Source of the DNA: Thermocaproicibacter melissae
Lineage (GTDB): Bacteria; Bacillota; Clostridia; Oscillospirales; Acutalibacteraceae
Assembly: GCF_024498295.1 (NCBI RefSeq)
Contig: NZ_CP101827.1
Location: 1,182,001 to 1,246,000, forward strand
DNA: 64,000 bases
Reading direction: 5' to 3'
This document shows, piece by piece, positions 15,280 through 24,020 of the stretch; the first letter of the stretch is position 1; each line of letters starts with the position of its first letter. A program made the translations under genes and the position numbers. The notes below the pieces were generated by a model. The model did no database searches, had not been told where the DNA came from, and saw only the letters and a program-made list of their open reading frames with translations.

Positions 15280-16098
15280 TCAGCGCGCCAGAACCATGAA
15301 ATAAAGCAGCACCAATGCGCCGAGCACAATGCGGTAATAGCCGAACGGCTTAAAGTCATGCTTCTTCACATAGCCAACAAGGAAGCGGATTGCAGCAATC
15401 GAAACAAGGAAGGACACAACCACTCCGGTCAGCAGAATGACGGCTTCCAAAGATGTATACGCAGTTCCGAAATCCAACAGCTTCAGCAGGCTTGCTCCGA
15501 ACATGGTCGGAATTGCGAGGAAAAACGTAAACTCAGCGGCGGTTTCACGCGAAATGCCGATTAAGAGTGCGCCGACGATGGTTGCACCGGAGCGCGAAGT
15601 TCCCGGAATCAGTGCCAGCGCCTGAAATACGCCGATAATCAGCGCCTGCCGATAGCTTAATTCGGAAATGCTGCACACAGACGGAACTCTGTGCTTATTG
15701 CGGTTCTCGATGATAATGAAGAGAATACCGTAAACAATGAGCATCAAGGCGACCGTTTTGTAGTTATAAAAAGCCGCGTCGATTTCGTCGTTGAACGGAA
15801 AAACGGGAATCAGCGGAACAAGCGCCACAATTACCTTTTTCCACAGGTCAAAAGTATCTTTCTTCTGTACCGCGCTCTTTTTGGAAGAGAACGGGTTCAG
15901 TTTATGAAAATAAAGTACGACGACGGCCATAATAGCACCCAACTGGATGACTACGCGGAACATTTCCATAAAATCGTCCGTCACGTTCATGTGGACGAAT
16001 CTTTCGACCAAAATCAGATGGCCGGTACTGCTGATCGGCAGCCACTCCGTTAGGCCCTCTATGATACCGAACAAAATCGCCTTGAGAATATCCACCAC
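15280..16098 (-). CDS. uppP: Undecaprenyl-diphosphatase (UppP/BacA)
   Basis: Membrane phosphatase that recycles undecaprenyl pyrophosphate for peptidoglycan synthesis and gives bacitracin tolerance. The 272-residue protein has seven or eight hydrophobic helices, the EGLTEWLPISSTGH catalytic motif at the N-terminus and the GTSRSGAT motif near residue 165, both hallmarks of the BacA family. The start is GTG at 16098 with only a weak ribosome binding site. Confidence 0.95.
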   Translation of the reverse strand: MVDILKAILFGIIEGLTEWLPISSTGHLILVERFVHMNVTDDFMEMFRVVIQLGAIMAVVVLYFHKLNPFSSKKSAVQKKDTFDLWKKVIVALVPLIPVFPFNDEIDAAFYNYKTVALMLIVYGILFIIIENRNKHRVPSVCSISELSYRQALIIGVFQALALIPGTSRSGATIVGALLIGISRETAAEFTFFLAIPTMFGASLLKLLDFGTAYTSLEAVILLTGVVVSFLVSIAAIRFLVGYVKKHDFKPFGYYRIVLGALVLLYFMVLAR

Positions 16099-16176
16099 TG
16101 CACATCACTCACTATTCAAAAAAGTCAAACATGGTTCTTATTATAGGGGAATGCGGTGGAAAATTCAAGTAAAACA

Positions 16177-17082
16177 TCATTCTTTAAGGCTTGCTTCGAT
16201 TGCGCTGAGATTTGCTTTTGCCCGGTCAAGGTAGCTTTTGTTGTCTTCCGCGCCTTCCATGGTGTAGATGGCAACAGTTTTGGCCCCCACTTGGCGCGCC
16301 AGCGTTTCCGAAATCTCCGGGCTTACCATTTTTTCGACGAACACCGTTTTCACATTATTTTTCTTGCAGTAGTCCGCAAGCTGAGCGAGCTTTTTGGCGC
16401 TCGGCTCCCCTTCTGCAAAAACGTCTTCCACGCTGCTTTGCTCAAGGCCGAAATCTCTGCAAAGGTATGCAAACGCGGCATGGCCTGTAACAAAGGTTTT
16501 CTTTTTTGCCGCGCTGAACTTGGTCTTGTACTCCTGAAAAAGGCTCTCGAGCTTTGCGGTGTAGCTTTCACAGTTCTTTTTGTAATACTCGGCGTTTGCC
16601 GGGTCAGCTTCGCACAGCCCGTCACTGATGTTCTTGACCTCAATCTCTGCCCCTTTGAGACTTAGCCAGAGATGCGGGTCATACTGACCGTGCTCCTCAT
16701 CCGCAGAATCGTCGGCACTTTTGAGCGGGGTGGCGCCCTTGGAGGCGTTTACTTGGATCAGGTTGTCATTACCTGCCGCGGCGACCGCTTTCTCCGCCCA
16801 AGACTCCATGCCGAGTCCGTTTATCACAAAGACCTTTGCCTGACTTAAAGCGGCAATGTCTGCCGCCTTCGGCTCAAAATCGTGTGGTTCCATTCCGTCG
16901 GGAACCATGGTTGAAATTTCCACTTTATCTCCGCCCACAGCGGCGGTAAACTCCTTGAGGGCGTTGAAACTGACTGTCACTTTGACTTTTCCGCTTTCCG
17001 ACGTTTCCTGCTTTCCCGCACAAGACGAAAAAGAAAGAACAGTCAGCAGGCTCAGCACTGCCGCTGTAATTTTTTTCAGCAT
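16177..17082 (-). CDS. znuA: Zinc ABC transporter substrate-binding lipoprotein (ZnuA/AdcA type)
   Basis: Cluster A-I metal-binding protein, 301 residues, with a lipoprotein signal peptide ending in a lipobox at SFSSC. Candidate metal ligands are the His of EPHDFEP, DPHLWL and TGHAAFAYL, and an acidic residue near the C-terminus. The His/acid-rich loop between the first two is short (DDSADEEHGQ), a feature of ZnuA-type more than Mn-type proteins. It is transcribed divergently from znuCB, with a palindromic Zur-like box between them. Zinc specificity is inferred; manganese is the main alternative. Confidence 0.88.
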   Translation of the reverse strand: MLKKITAAVLSLLTVLSFSSCAGKQETSESGKVKVTVSFNALKEFTAAVGGDKVEISTMVPDGMEPHDFEPKAADIAALSQAKVFVINGLGMESWAEKAVAAAGNDNLIQVNASKGATPLKSADDSADEEHGQYDPHLWLSLKGAEIEVKNISDGLCEADPANAEYYKKNCESYTAKLESLFQEYKTKFSAAKKKTFVTGHAAFAYLCRDFGLEQSSVEDVFAEGEPSAKKLAQLADYCKKNNVKTVFVEKMVSPEISETLARQVGAKTVAIYTMEGAEDNKSYLDRAKANLSAIEASLKE

Positions 17083-17105
17083 AAATTCGATTCCTCCGAA
17101 AACTA

Positions 17106-17135
17106 TTGCAAATGCATATCATTTGCATTTATAAT
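17106..17135 (+). promoter_or_regulatory. Candidate znuCB promoter
   Basis: TTGCAA (17106-17111), 18-nt spacer, TATAAT (17130-17135). The Zur-like palindrome fills the spacer. Confidence 0.55.
17110..17130. promoter_or_regulatory. Zur/Fur-like operator between divergent zinc transport genes
   Basis: Perfect inverted repeat AAATGCA-N7-TGCATTT, 21 bp, resembling Fur-superfamily boxes. It overlaps the plus-strand promoter spacer and lies just downstream of the minus-strand -10, so one bound regulator could repress both units when zinc is sufficient. Confidence 0.65.
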
Positions 17136-17159
17136 AAGTCTTGGCGCACTGCCTGTCAA
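17131..17159 (-). promoter_or_regulatory. Candidate znuA promoter
   Basis: Minus-strand TTGACA (17154-17159), 17-nt spacer, TATTAT (17131-17136): a near-consensus housekeeping promoter about 48 nt upstream of the znuA start. Confidence 0.65.
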
Positions 17160-17193
17160 TAGCCTTGGGAGTACGCCAGAAAACAAAAGGCTG

Positions 17194-17874
17194 GTGTCTT
17201 TCTTGATTGAAGCGAAAAATTTGACATTTTCCTATACCGGTTCCCCGCCGTTTATTCTGGACGGGATTCATCTGAAAATCGACGACGGCAATTACGTTTC
17301 CGTGCTGGGAGAAAACGGCTGCGGCAAAAGCACATTAATGCGGCTCATTCTCGGCTTTCTCAAGCCCACCGCCGGCACGATTTCCTGCAAAGCAAAGCGC
17401 ATCGGATACGTTCCCCAGAAGAACGATTTTTCAAACCCGGACTTCCCCATTACCGTGTATGAGATGCTCGATTCTTACCGCAGGCTGCTGAAAATCCGCG
17501 ACAAAGACGCGGTGAAAAAGAGTCTTGCGCTCGTCGGCATGGAAGATTACCAGAAGGCGCTGATGGGTTCGCTTTCCGGCGGACAGGCGCAGAAGATACG
17601 GATTGCGCGCGCTACACTCGGCAGGCCCGAGCTGCTCGTTTTGGACGAGCCGTCGACCGGAGTGGATTTCGCCAGCCGAAAAGAAATCTACGGCTTTTTG
17701 ACCCATATCAACCGCAAATACGGAGTGACGATTGTATCTGTGGAGCACAACCTCGAAGCAGCTATTGAAAACTCCACGCTGATTTACCACCTCGACCACG
17801 GAAAGGGCCATCTGTGCACGCCGAATCAATACGCGGAAGAATTTTTGAAATCGGAGAAGGAAGGCAGAAAATAA
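17194..17874 (+). CDS. znuC: Zinc ABC transporter ATP-binding protein
   Basis: ATPase subunit of the metal importer, 226 residues. Walker A GENGCGKST, Q-loop PQKN, signature LSGGQAQ, Walker B LLVLDEPS and the switch His (VEHN) are all present. The start is GTG at 17194. The znuB start codon overlaps its stop (TAATG), so the membrane subunit is co-translated. Confidence 0.93.
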   Translation: MSFLIEAKNLTFSYTGSPPFILDGIHLKIDDGNYVSVLGENGCGKSTLMRLILGFLKPTAGTISCKAKRIGYVPQKNDFSNPDFPITVYEMLDSYRRLLKIRDKDAVKKSLALVGMEDYQKALMGSLSGGQAQKIRIARATLGRPELLVLDEPSTGVDFASRKEIYGFLTHINRKYGVTIVSVEHNLEAAIENSTLIYHLDHGKGHLCTPNQYAEEFLKSEKEGRK

Positions 17875-18689
17875 TGTTACAATATGCTTTTATGCAGGAT
17901 GCGCTGTTTGTATCCATCTGCATTGCAATTCTCTGCCCGTGCATCGGGGTTTTCCTCGTCCTTCGCCGCTATTCGATGATTGGCGATACGCTTTCCCATG
18001 CGTCGCTCGCGGGCATTACCATCGGGCTCGCCTGCGGCGGAAGTCCCGTCATCGGTGCTTTTCTGTTTACATCAATCTGCGGCGCCCTCATTGAATTCTT
18101 GCGCACCTACTTCAAAAAATACACGGACCTGATTCTGACCATCGTGCTTTCGCTGAGCGTCGGCGTAGCAATCACCATCATCAGTTCCGGAAAGCTGCAT
18201 ACAAACGCAGACGCGTTCCTGTTCGGCAGTATTCTGACGGTTGACCAGTTTGACAAGCTGACCGTGCTGTTTCTCACGATTCTTTCGATTCTCGCTGTGA
18301 TTTTCCTTTACCACGAGATGCTCTACATCGCCTACGACGAAGAAGCGGCACAGGTTGCGGGCGTGCGTGTGAAGGTCATCAACTACGTTTTCTCGATTCT
18401 TGTGGCATCTGCGATTTCGGTTTCGATTCGCGTGGTGGGCGTACTTGTTCTCAGCTCGATGATTGCTCTGCCCGTCGCCACGGCGCTTCAGCTGAAAAAG
18501 GGATTTCGCGCGACGCTCCTGTTCTCCATTTTGTTCAGCATGGTGGATATTCTGCTCGGGCTTTTCCTTTCTTACCAGCTCAACGTAGCGCCCGGCGGCT
18601 TTACGGCGCTTGTCTCGGTCGCCGTCCTCATCGTTGTCATGGTCCTTCGTAAAATTGCGGCACAAGTTCGGCAGAACATAATGGCATAA
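17874..18689 (+). CDS. znuB: Zinc ABC transporter permease
   Basis: ABC-3 family permease, 271 residues with about eight transmembrane helices. Characteristic segments are GDTLSHASLAGI near residue 40 and VLVLSSMIALPVATAL around 205. The start at 17874 overlaps the znuC stop; an upstream in-frame Met lies within znuC and lacks a ribosome binding site. Transcription ends at a strong hairpin at 18705. Confidence 0.93.
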   Translation: MLQYAFMQDALFVSICIAILCPCIGVFLVLRRYSMIGDTLSHASLAGITIGLACGGSPVIGAFLFTSICGALIEFLRTYFKKYTDLILTIVLSLSVGVAITIISSGKLHTNADAFLFGSILTVDQFDKLTVLFLTILSILAVIFLYHEMLYIAYDEEAAQVAGVRVKVINYVFSILVASAISVSIRVVGVLVLSSMIALPVATALQLKKGFRATLLFSILFSMVDILLGLFLSYQLNVAPGGFTALVSVAVLIVVMVLRKIAAQVRQNIMA

Positions 18690-18704
18690 CGGATTGAATA
18701 AGAA

Positions 18705-18738
18705 AGGGAACGGGCTTTCGGAAAGCCCGTTCCCTTTC
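18705..18738 (+). terminator. Terminator after znuB
   Basis: AAAGGGAACGGGCTTTC / GAAAGCCCGTTCCCTTT stem followed by TATTTTTAT. Confidence 0.9.
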
Positions 18739-18853
18739 TATTTTTATCAAAATCTTCCGAGACAGAATATCGAAAACGTTTCTCCTCGAACAGATGAAGT
18801 TCCGGCTGCTGTGCTTGTTAATACCTTTTGAGAAATTACGATAGAGTACAATA

Positions 18854-20162
18854 AAGTTCGCAATTTCGAGAAGGTATAGAAAAGCCATTGGGACTCCTTT
18901 AAAATGAATGGTGTCAAGACATTCAAAAAGGAGTTGGTCCCAATGACTCAAGGAAAGAATAACACAGATCTTACGGAATTGCTACTGAAATGTATGGCGG
19001 AGCCCGACCCGATGCTCAGTATGCTGGAATGGCTCTGCGCTCAACTGATGGAGGCGGAGGTTTCCGGCCTTGTGGGGGCGGAAAAGAATGCGCACAATCC
19101 GTCTCGAAGTGACTACCGCTGCGGATATCGTCCCCGGAGGCTGGATACTCGCGTAGGGACGATGTATCTCATGGTGCCAAAGCTGCGCAGCCATGGATAT
19201 ATCCCGTTCTTTGTCACTGAACGCAAACGCAGCGAGGCGGCGCTGGTACAGGTTATTCAGGAGGCATTCGTGCAGGGCGTGTCCACACGGAAGATGGAAA
19301 AGTTGGCTCACAGTCTGGGGATAGAGAACCTCTCCCGCAGTCAGGTCAGTGAGATGACAAAAGGGCTCAATGAACAGGTACAGGAATTTCGCAACCGTTC
19401 TCTGACGGATACTCGTTATCCTGTCATTTGGACGGATGCCCTGTACGAAAAAGTCCGTATGGATGGCCGTGTCGTCAGCATGGCGGTGATGGTTGTCTGC
19501 GGCGTCAACGAGCAAGGGCACAGGGACATTCTCGCCGTGGAGCCGATGCTGGACGAATCCAAAGAGAGCTATTCCCAGTTGTTTCAAAGTCTTTTGGATC
19601 GCGGCTTGAAAACACCGCTGCTGGTGGTTTCCGATGCGAACAAAGGGCTGATTGCCGCCATCCGAGAAAGTTTTCCCGGCGCATCCTGGCAACGCTGCAA
19701 AGTGCATTTCATGCGAAATATTCTGGCCCATATACCGCAGAAAGAAAAAGAATCCTTTGCGGTCCAACTGAAAGAAATCTGGCTGGCGCCTTCCGTCCAA
19801 TTAGCGCGACAGCGCGCAAAACAGTTGTCGGAGCAATATGGGAAGCGGTTTCCCAAAGCAATCGAGCTTCTGGAAGACGGGCTGGAGGACTCACTGGCTT
19901 TCTATGCATTCCCCGAGCTTGATGCCCGTAAAATCTCATCGACCAATATGCTGGAACGGCTGAACAAGGAAATCCGGCGCAGAACCAACGTCGTCGGGAT
20001 ATTCCCAAACAAAGATTCCTATCTGCGGTTGGTTACAACATATCTCATGGAATACGCTGAAGACTGGTCCGTTTCCAGAGCATATTTGAATCCCAAATCG
20101 ATTCAGACACTTCTGCTAAGCGCAGCTTAATTCATTTCGTGGAGTCCCCAAATTGCGAACTT
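18854..20162 (+). mobile_element. IS256-family insertion sequence
   Basis: About 1.3 kb element bounded by the 13-bp inverted repeat AAGTTCGCAATTT (18854-18866, and inverted at 20150-20162). A second inverted block, GGGACTCC, lies at 18890-18897 on the left and next to the terminal repeat on the right, so the left end carries about 22 extra nt between the two blocks. It contains one intact transposase gene. I could not identify a convincing target duplication. Confidence 0.85.
18943..20130 (+). CDS. IS256-family transposase
   Basis: Mutator-type DDE transposase of 395 residues. The C-terminal signature NMLERLNKEIRRRTNVVGIFPN-type segment (split here only for description) includes the catalytic Glu, and WTDALYEKVR plus VVSDANKGL provide the two Asp. 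Length is complete and no stop or frameshift is seen, so the element may be active. The start follows an AAAGGAG ribosome binding site by 8 nt. Confidence 0.95.
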   Translation: MTQGKNNTDLTELLLKCMAEPDPMLSMLEWLCAQLMEAEVSGLVGAEKNAHNPSRSDYRCGYRPRRLDTRVGTMYLMVPKLRSHGYIPFFVTERKRSEAALVQVIQEAFVQGVSTRKMEKLAHSLGIENLSRSQVSEMTKGLNEQVQEFRNRSLTDTRYPVIWTDALYEKVRMDGRVVSMAVMVVCGVNEQGHRDILAVEPMLDESKESYSQLFQSLLDRGLKTPLLVVSDANKGLIAAIRESFPGASWQRCKVHFMRNILAHIPQKEKESFAVQLKEIWLAPSVQLARQRAKQLSEQYGKRFPKAIELLEDGLEDSLAFYAFPELDARKISSTNMLERLNKEIRRRTNVVGIFPNKDSYLRLVTTYLMEYAEDWSVSRAYLNPKSIQTLLLSAA

Positions 20163-20297
20163 CTCTTGACATAGCCGAAATTACCGAAAAAGCTGAATCG
20201 GTCGTTTCCGACCTTTCTATTTAAGATATTGTAATTGATCAATCACCATTTTTTCACAACAGTTCATAATAGCCACTCCGCCGATTCAGGGTGGCAA

Positions 20298-21749
20298 TCA
20301 ACCTAGAGAGAGCTTTTTCAGAGTACCATCTTCACTAGTGTAAGTAATCTCAAACCGGAAAGTTTTCAGATCCGCATGCAACTGCGCGAGATATTTTCCC
20401 TTCGTCCAACGGATTCTTAATTCATTTTCTGAATCCACATCGTCGACGGAAATGTCGCCTCCAAACGCCGGATACTGATTGCGGAAGCGCATAATCGCGT
20501 ACATCTTTTTCAGCACAGGTCTTTCGATTTCCTTCTCGATTTCCTCTTTTGAATAATAATGGCGGTTAATATTCCGACCGACCTTCGTTTTTTCAAGCAG
20601 TTCGATGTCGTTTTTGCCGGCAAGGAGGCCTACATAATAAACCTGCGGAATACCTGGTGCAAAGAATTGAATTGCCCGTGCAAGTAAATAGGCATCGTCA
20701 TTGTTTCCGAGAGCTGAGTAATAGGTGCAGTTTAACTGGTAAACGTCAAGGTTGTTATACGCCATCGTATTATACACTCTTTTGACATTTGCACCTTTTG
20801 AAAATAAAAACTCAGTAGTTTGGTCGATTTCTTCCTGCGTCATAAGTCCTTTGACGTCTACAACGCCGATGCCATCATGTGTATCGAGTGTTGTGAACTG
20901 TTTTCTGGGGCAGATTCTGAGCCAGTTAAGTAAATTTTTGTTTTTTCCGGTGTAGAGGGCATGCAGCATCAGCATCGGCAGAGCAAAGTCATAGACCCAA
21001 TAATCTTTTTCTGCCAATTTCATCTGAATGGAGAAATGTTCGTGGATTTCCGGCAAAATTTCAGCCCCATGTTCTTTCACAACACTGCGGCAAAAATTGA
21101 GTAATTCAAATGTCTCAGGCTCAACAAAGAAGCAGTTTGTTCCTCTTTTTTTCACTGCATACGCAAAAGCATCTAGCCGGATGATTGACGCTCCTTTTTC
21201 AGCCATATTTTGCATGGTATTTCGTATAAAATCACGTGTTACTTTTGCGTTTACAGCAAGGTCAATCTGTTCTTCGTCAAATGTGCACCATATTTTCTCG
21301 GATGTTCCGTCACCAAATTTGGCATATGTATACGGTGCGCGCGGTTTCCGTTTATAAATGAGGTCAATATCTTTCTGCGTCGGCTCACCGCCGGGCCAGA
21401 AATCACGGTACCGGATGAACATGTCCTTGTAGTTCGACTGTTCTTTTTTTTCAAGAAAATCCTGAAAAAACAGCGATTGCCTTGAAATATGGTTAATCAT
21501 AAAGTCAAACATCAGGTAATACCGGTTTGAAAGAGCCTTGATATCGTCCCAGTCACCGAAAGCGGGATCGACGATATCGTAGGTTATGGGAGCAAAACCA
21601 CGGTCCGCCGAAGATGGAAAAAACGGGAGGATATGCAACCCGCCAATGATATCACGGAAATGCTCATTCAGAATCTCAGACAGTTCCTTCAGGTTTTTCC
21701 CCATACTGTCAGGATACGTAATAAGCATGATTTGATTTCTGATAGTCAT
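20298..21749 (-). CDS. gtfA: Sucrose phosphorylase (GH13_18)
   Basis: Converts sucrose plus phosphate to alpha-glucose 1-phosphate and fructose in the cytoplasm. The 483-residue protein follows streptococcal GtfA closely over its length (LITYPDSMGKNL, LPFFPSSADRGFAP, MFDFMINHISRQS, QFTTLDTHDGIGV). Catalytic residues are the nucleophile Asp193 (RLDAFAYAVK), acid/base Glu234 (LPEIHEH) and transition-state Asp292. There is no signal peptide. It is the last gene of a decayed sugar operon, so its import system is broken and its promoter displaced by an IS element. The ribosome binding site GAGAGGA is intact. Confidence 0.94.
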   Translation of the reverse strand: MTIRNQIMLITYPDSMGKNLKELSEILNEHFRDIIGGLHILPFFPSSADRGFAPITYDIVDPAFGDWDDIKALSNRYYLMFDFMINHISRQSLFFQDFLEKKEQSNYKDMFIRYRDFWPGGEPTQKDIDLIYKRKPRAPYTYAKFGDGTSEKIWCTFDEEQIDLAVNAKVTRDFIRNTMQNMAEKGASIIRLDAFAYAVKKRGTNCFFVEPETFELLNFCRSVVKEHGAEILPEIHEHFSIQMKLAEKDYWVYDFALPMLMLHALYTGKNKNLLNWLRICPRKQFTTLDTHDGIGVVDVKGLMTQEEIDQTTEFLFSKGANVKRVYNTMAYNNLDVYQLNCTYYSALGNNDDAYLLARAIQFFAPGIPQVYYVGLLAGKNDIELLEKTKVGRNINRHYYSKEEIEKEIERPVLKKMYAIMRFRNQYPAFGGDISVDDVDSENELRIRWTKGKYLAQLHADLKTFRFEITYTSEDGTLKKLSLG

Positions 21750-21816
21750 TTATTTTTCGTCCTCTCGTTTGTGTAGCTATTTTTGTATCTGCTGGTCAGT
21801 TTTTTATAACAACTGG

Positions 21817-22767
21817 TTATTTTTTACCGGCAGCACGGTCAAATGCCCTTTTTAGAGCTGTGATGTAATCCCTCCGACACCGCTCACAGATCTCTGCACG
21901 GTTCGCAATAAAGTCAAATCCATGAAAACAGCCGGGATACATGTGAAATTCCACAGAAACTCCGGCGCGGGCAAGTCTCGCGGCATATTCGATATCCTCG
22001 TCGCGGAATGGGTCTTGCTGCCCAACGCAGAAATAGGCCGGTGGCAAATCGGTCAAGTCTTTGGCACGCGCAGGGGCTGCATAAGGCGGAACTTCATCTC
22101 CAAAGTCTTTGCCGAGATACAATTTCCATGCAGCGATATTGTTTTCGCGGTTCCATGCTCTTGGCATAGTTTTCATATTGATTTCGTAAGAGGAGGGGGT
22201 CTCGTTCCGGTCGTCCAACATTGGGTAAAGCAACAACTGGATCAAAATTGGCACTTCGCCACGGTCACGCGCCATAAGAGCAAGCGCTGCTGTCAAGCCG
22301 CCGCCGGCGCTTGGGCCCGCAATGGCAATTCTTGAGCGATCAATTTTAAGATCAGAGGCGCTGTCGGCTACCCATTTTAAGGCTGCATAGGAATCCTCGA
22401 CGGCTGCTGGATAAGTATGCTCCGGCGCAAGACGATAATCCACTTGCACAACGACACAGTTTACGTCGAGCACAAAGCGTTCACAGATGCCGTCTTCGTA
22501 CTCCGGTTTGCCCAAAACATAACCGCCGCCATGACTCCAAAACAGCGCTGGAAGCAATTCCTGCGTACGGTTAATCGGCTCATAGATCCTCACGGTAAGT
22601 GGGCAATCGGGGCCTTGTATTGTGCGTGTAGTGATTTTCACATCCGCAGAGTGTTCCGTCGGAACCGGCGGAGAGAGGCGAGCTGCTTCAACTCCATCCT
22701 TCTCCAAGTCAATGATGGGGGCTGCGTTCAGAATCGGTTGCAGTTCTTCTAATACGGTATCTTTCAT
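21817..22767 (-). CDS. Alpha/beta-hydrolase, HSL-like esterase
   Basis: Cytoplasmic carboxylesterase of the hormone-sensitive lipase group, 316 residues. Oxyanion motif HGGGYVLG (about 79), nucleophile in GPSAGGG (Ser about 154; the family usually has GDSAGG, so Asp is replaced by Pro), acid Asp in GQQDPFRDED and His in CFHGFDF. Its substrate is unknown; the position between transporter genes and sucrose phosphorylase suggests deacylation of an acetylated sugar. It has an AAGGAAG ribosome binding site and is 67 nt upstream of gtfA. Confidence 0.88.
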   Translation of the reverse strand: MKDTVLEELQPILNAAPIIDLEKDGVEAARLSPPVPTEHSADVKITTRTIQGPDCPLTVRIYEPINRTQELLPALFWSHGGGYVLGKPEYEDGICERFVLDVNCVVVQVDYRLAPEHTYPAAVEDSYAALKWVADSASDLKIDRSRIAIAGPSAGGGLTAALALMARDRGEVPILIQLLLYPMLDDRNETPSSYEINMKTMPRAWNRENNIAAWKLYLGKDFGDEVPPYAAPARAKDLTDLPPAYFCVGQQDPFRDEDIEYAARLARAGVSVEFHMYPGCFHGFDFIANRAEICERCRRDYITALKRAFDRAAGKK

Positions 22768-22808
22768 GGGTAAGACTTCCTTATCTGCATTTTTAGAAGA
22801 GGTAATTA

Positions 22809-22920
22809 GAAGCGACAGCCATACAGAGGGACCTGTCTATTTGGGGTATGTAGAGCTTCTCTTTCCATTTCACAATTTCATCCTGCATGCACTCTTGCTG
22901 TCAAAAAGCTGTCGCTTCCA
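22809..22920. repeat. 112-bp segment bounded by an 11-bp inverted repeat
   Basis: GAAGCGACAGC at 22809-22819 and its exact complement at 22910-22920 flank 90 nt without coding potential, between the permease remnant and the esterase gene. It could be a small non-autonomous element or an intercistronic RNA structure. Confidence 0.45.
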
Positions 22921-23005
22921 ACAAGAAAACTGTGAGCTAAGGGTAGATAATACGGTTTTTGTCACAATATCCGCGACAATAACTGCTTTTACTAAGCAAA
23001 AAACA

Positions 23006-23836
23006 TTATTTTACTGCGCCTGCTACAATTCCCTTGATGATATATTTCTGCAAAAATAGATACAGCATTAGTACCAGCATTGTCATAATCAACCCTGCCA
23101 TTAGCGGAGTGAAGTCAACGCTGTAGGAAGAAAAGAAATTAAAAGTCGAAAGCGGAAGTGTGCGCAGCTCGGGCGATTGGAGCACAAGGCTCGGGAGCAA
23201 ATAGTCGTTCCACATCCACAGCACATCGAGGACGGTAACGGTGGAAATAACCGGCTTCAGCAGAGGAAGCACAATTTGAAAAAATGTCCGTATACGACCG
23301 CAGCCATCGATGGAAGCAGCTTCTTCCAGTGCAACTGGAATTCCTTTAATGAATCCGTGGAACGTGAAAATCGCAAGCGGGCAACCGAAGCCACAGTACA
23401 TGAACAGCAGAGATTCCCTTGAGTCGAAAAAGCCGATTGTACCGTAGATGGTGACCAGAGGAATCATGACTACTTGGAACGGAATTGCCATAGAAGCCGT
23501 CATGATGAAAAAGAGCACTTTGTTGATTTTCCACGAAAAACGAGCAAAAAGATATGCCGTCATAGCAGAAAAAACAAGAACAAGCAGCACACCGAAGGCC
23601 GTAATAATCAGCGAGTTTACAAAACCTGTCGCAAAATTCATTTCCTCGATGGCCTTGGAGTAATTATCAAAGTTAAATTGCGTCGGCAGAGAAAAAGGAT
23701 TTTCGATAAATTCCTGCGTGGACTTAAATGTATTCAGAATCGTGATGAGAAACGGCGAAAGGAAGATAATAAGTAAAAGCGATAACGTTCGGATGAGATT
23801 CGTGATAAGTCTTGAACAAATCGCTAAACTGTGTGT
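23006..23836 (-). pseudogene. Sugar ABC transporter permease (MalG type) lacking its start
   Basis: The frame encodes nearly a whole MalG-type permease (about 270 residues, six helices; EAASIDGCGRIRTFF is the EAA loop that contacts the ATPase). The open frame reaches back to a stop at 23837-23839 and includes the first transmembrane helix, but contains no ATG until 23641, well inside the protein and after that helix. Its 5' end is overlapped out of frame by the start of a sugar-binding protein gene, so an internal deletion removed the original start, the partner permease and most of the binding protein. Starting at 23641 would give a 211-residue protein missing helix 1. Confidence 0.8.
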
Positions 23837-23999
23837 TTACCTCTGCGGAGGTATTGAAAAAGGTAAGGGAAACATTGCCTCCATTGCCATTGCTTGCTGT
23901 GCCGCTCTGCGATTTGCTGTCTTTTTTGCATCCGCCAAGAGACGAAAGAACGACTGCTACGCATGCCGTCAAAGCTAGTATTCTTGTCTTTTCATGCAT
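23795..23999 (-). pseudogene. N-terminal remnant of a sugar-binding lipoprotein
   Basis: ATG at 23999 with a strong GAGGAGG ribosome binding site starts a lipoprotein signal peptide ending in LGGC, a Lys/Ser/Gly linker and the first strand of a family-1 solute-binding protein (VSLTFFNTSAEV). Family-like sequence stops after about 65 residues (HESHPNV), then the frame runs into the permease sequence in a different frame and terminates at 23724. The remaining ~350 residues are missing. Confidence 0.8.
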
Positions 24000-24020
24000 A
24001 ATCCTCCTCAATTTATTTGG

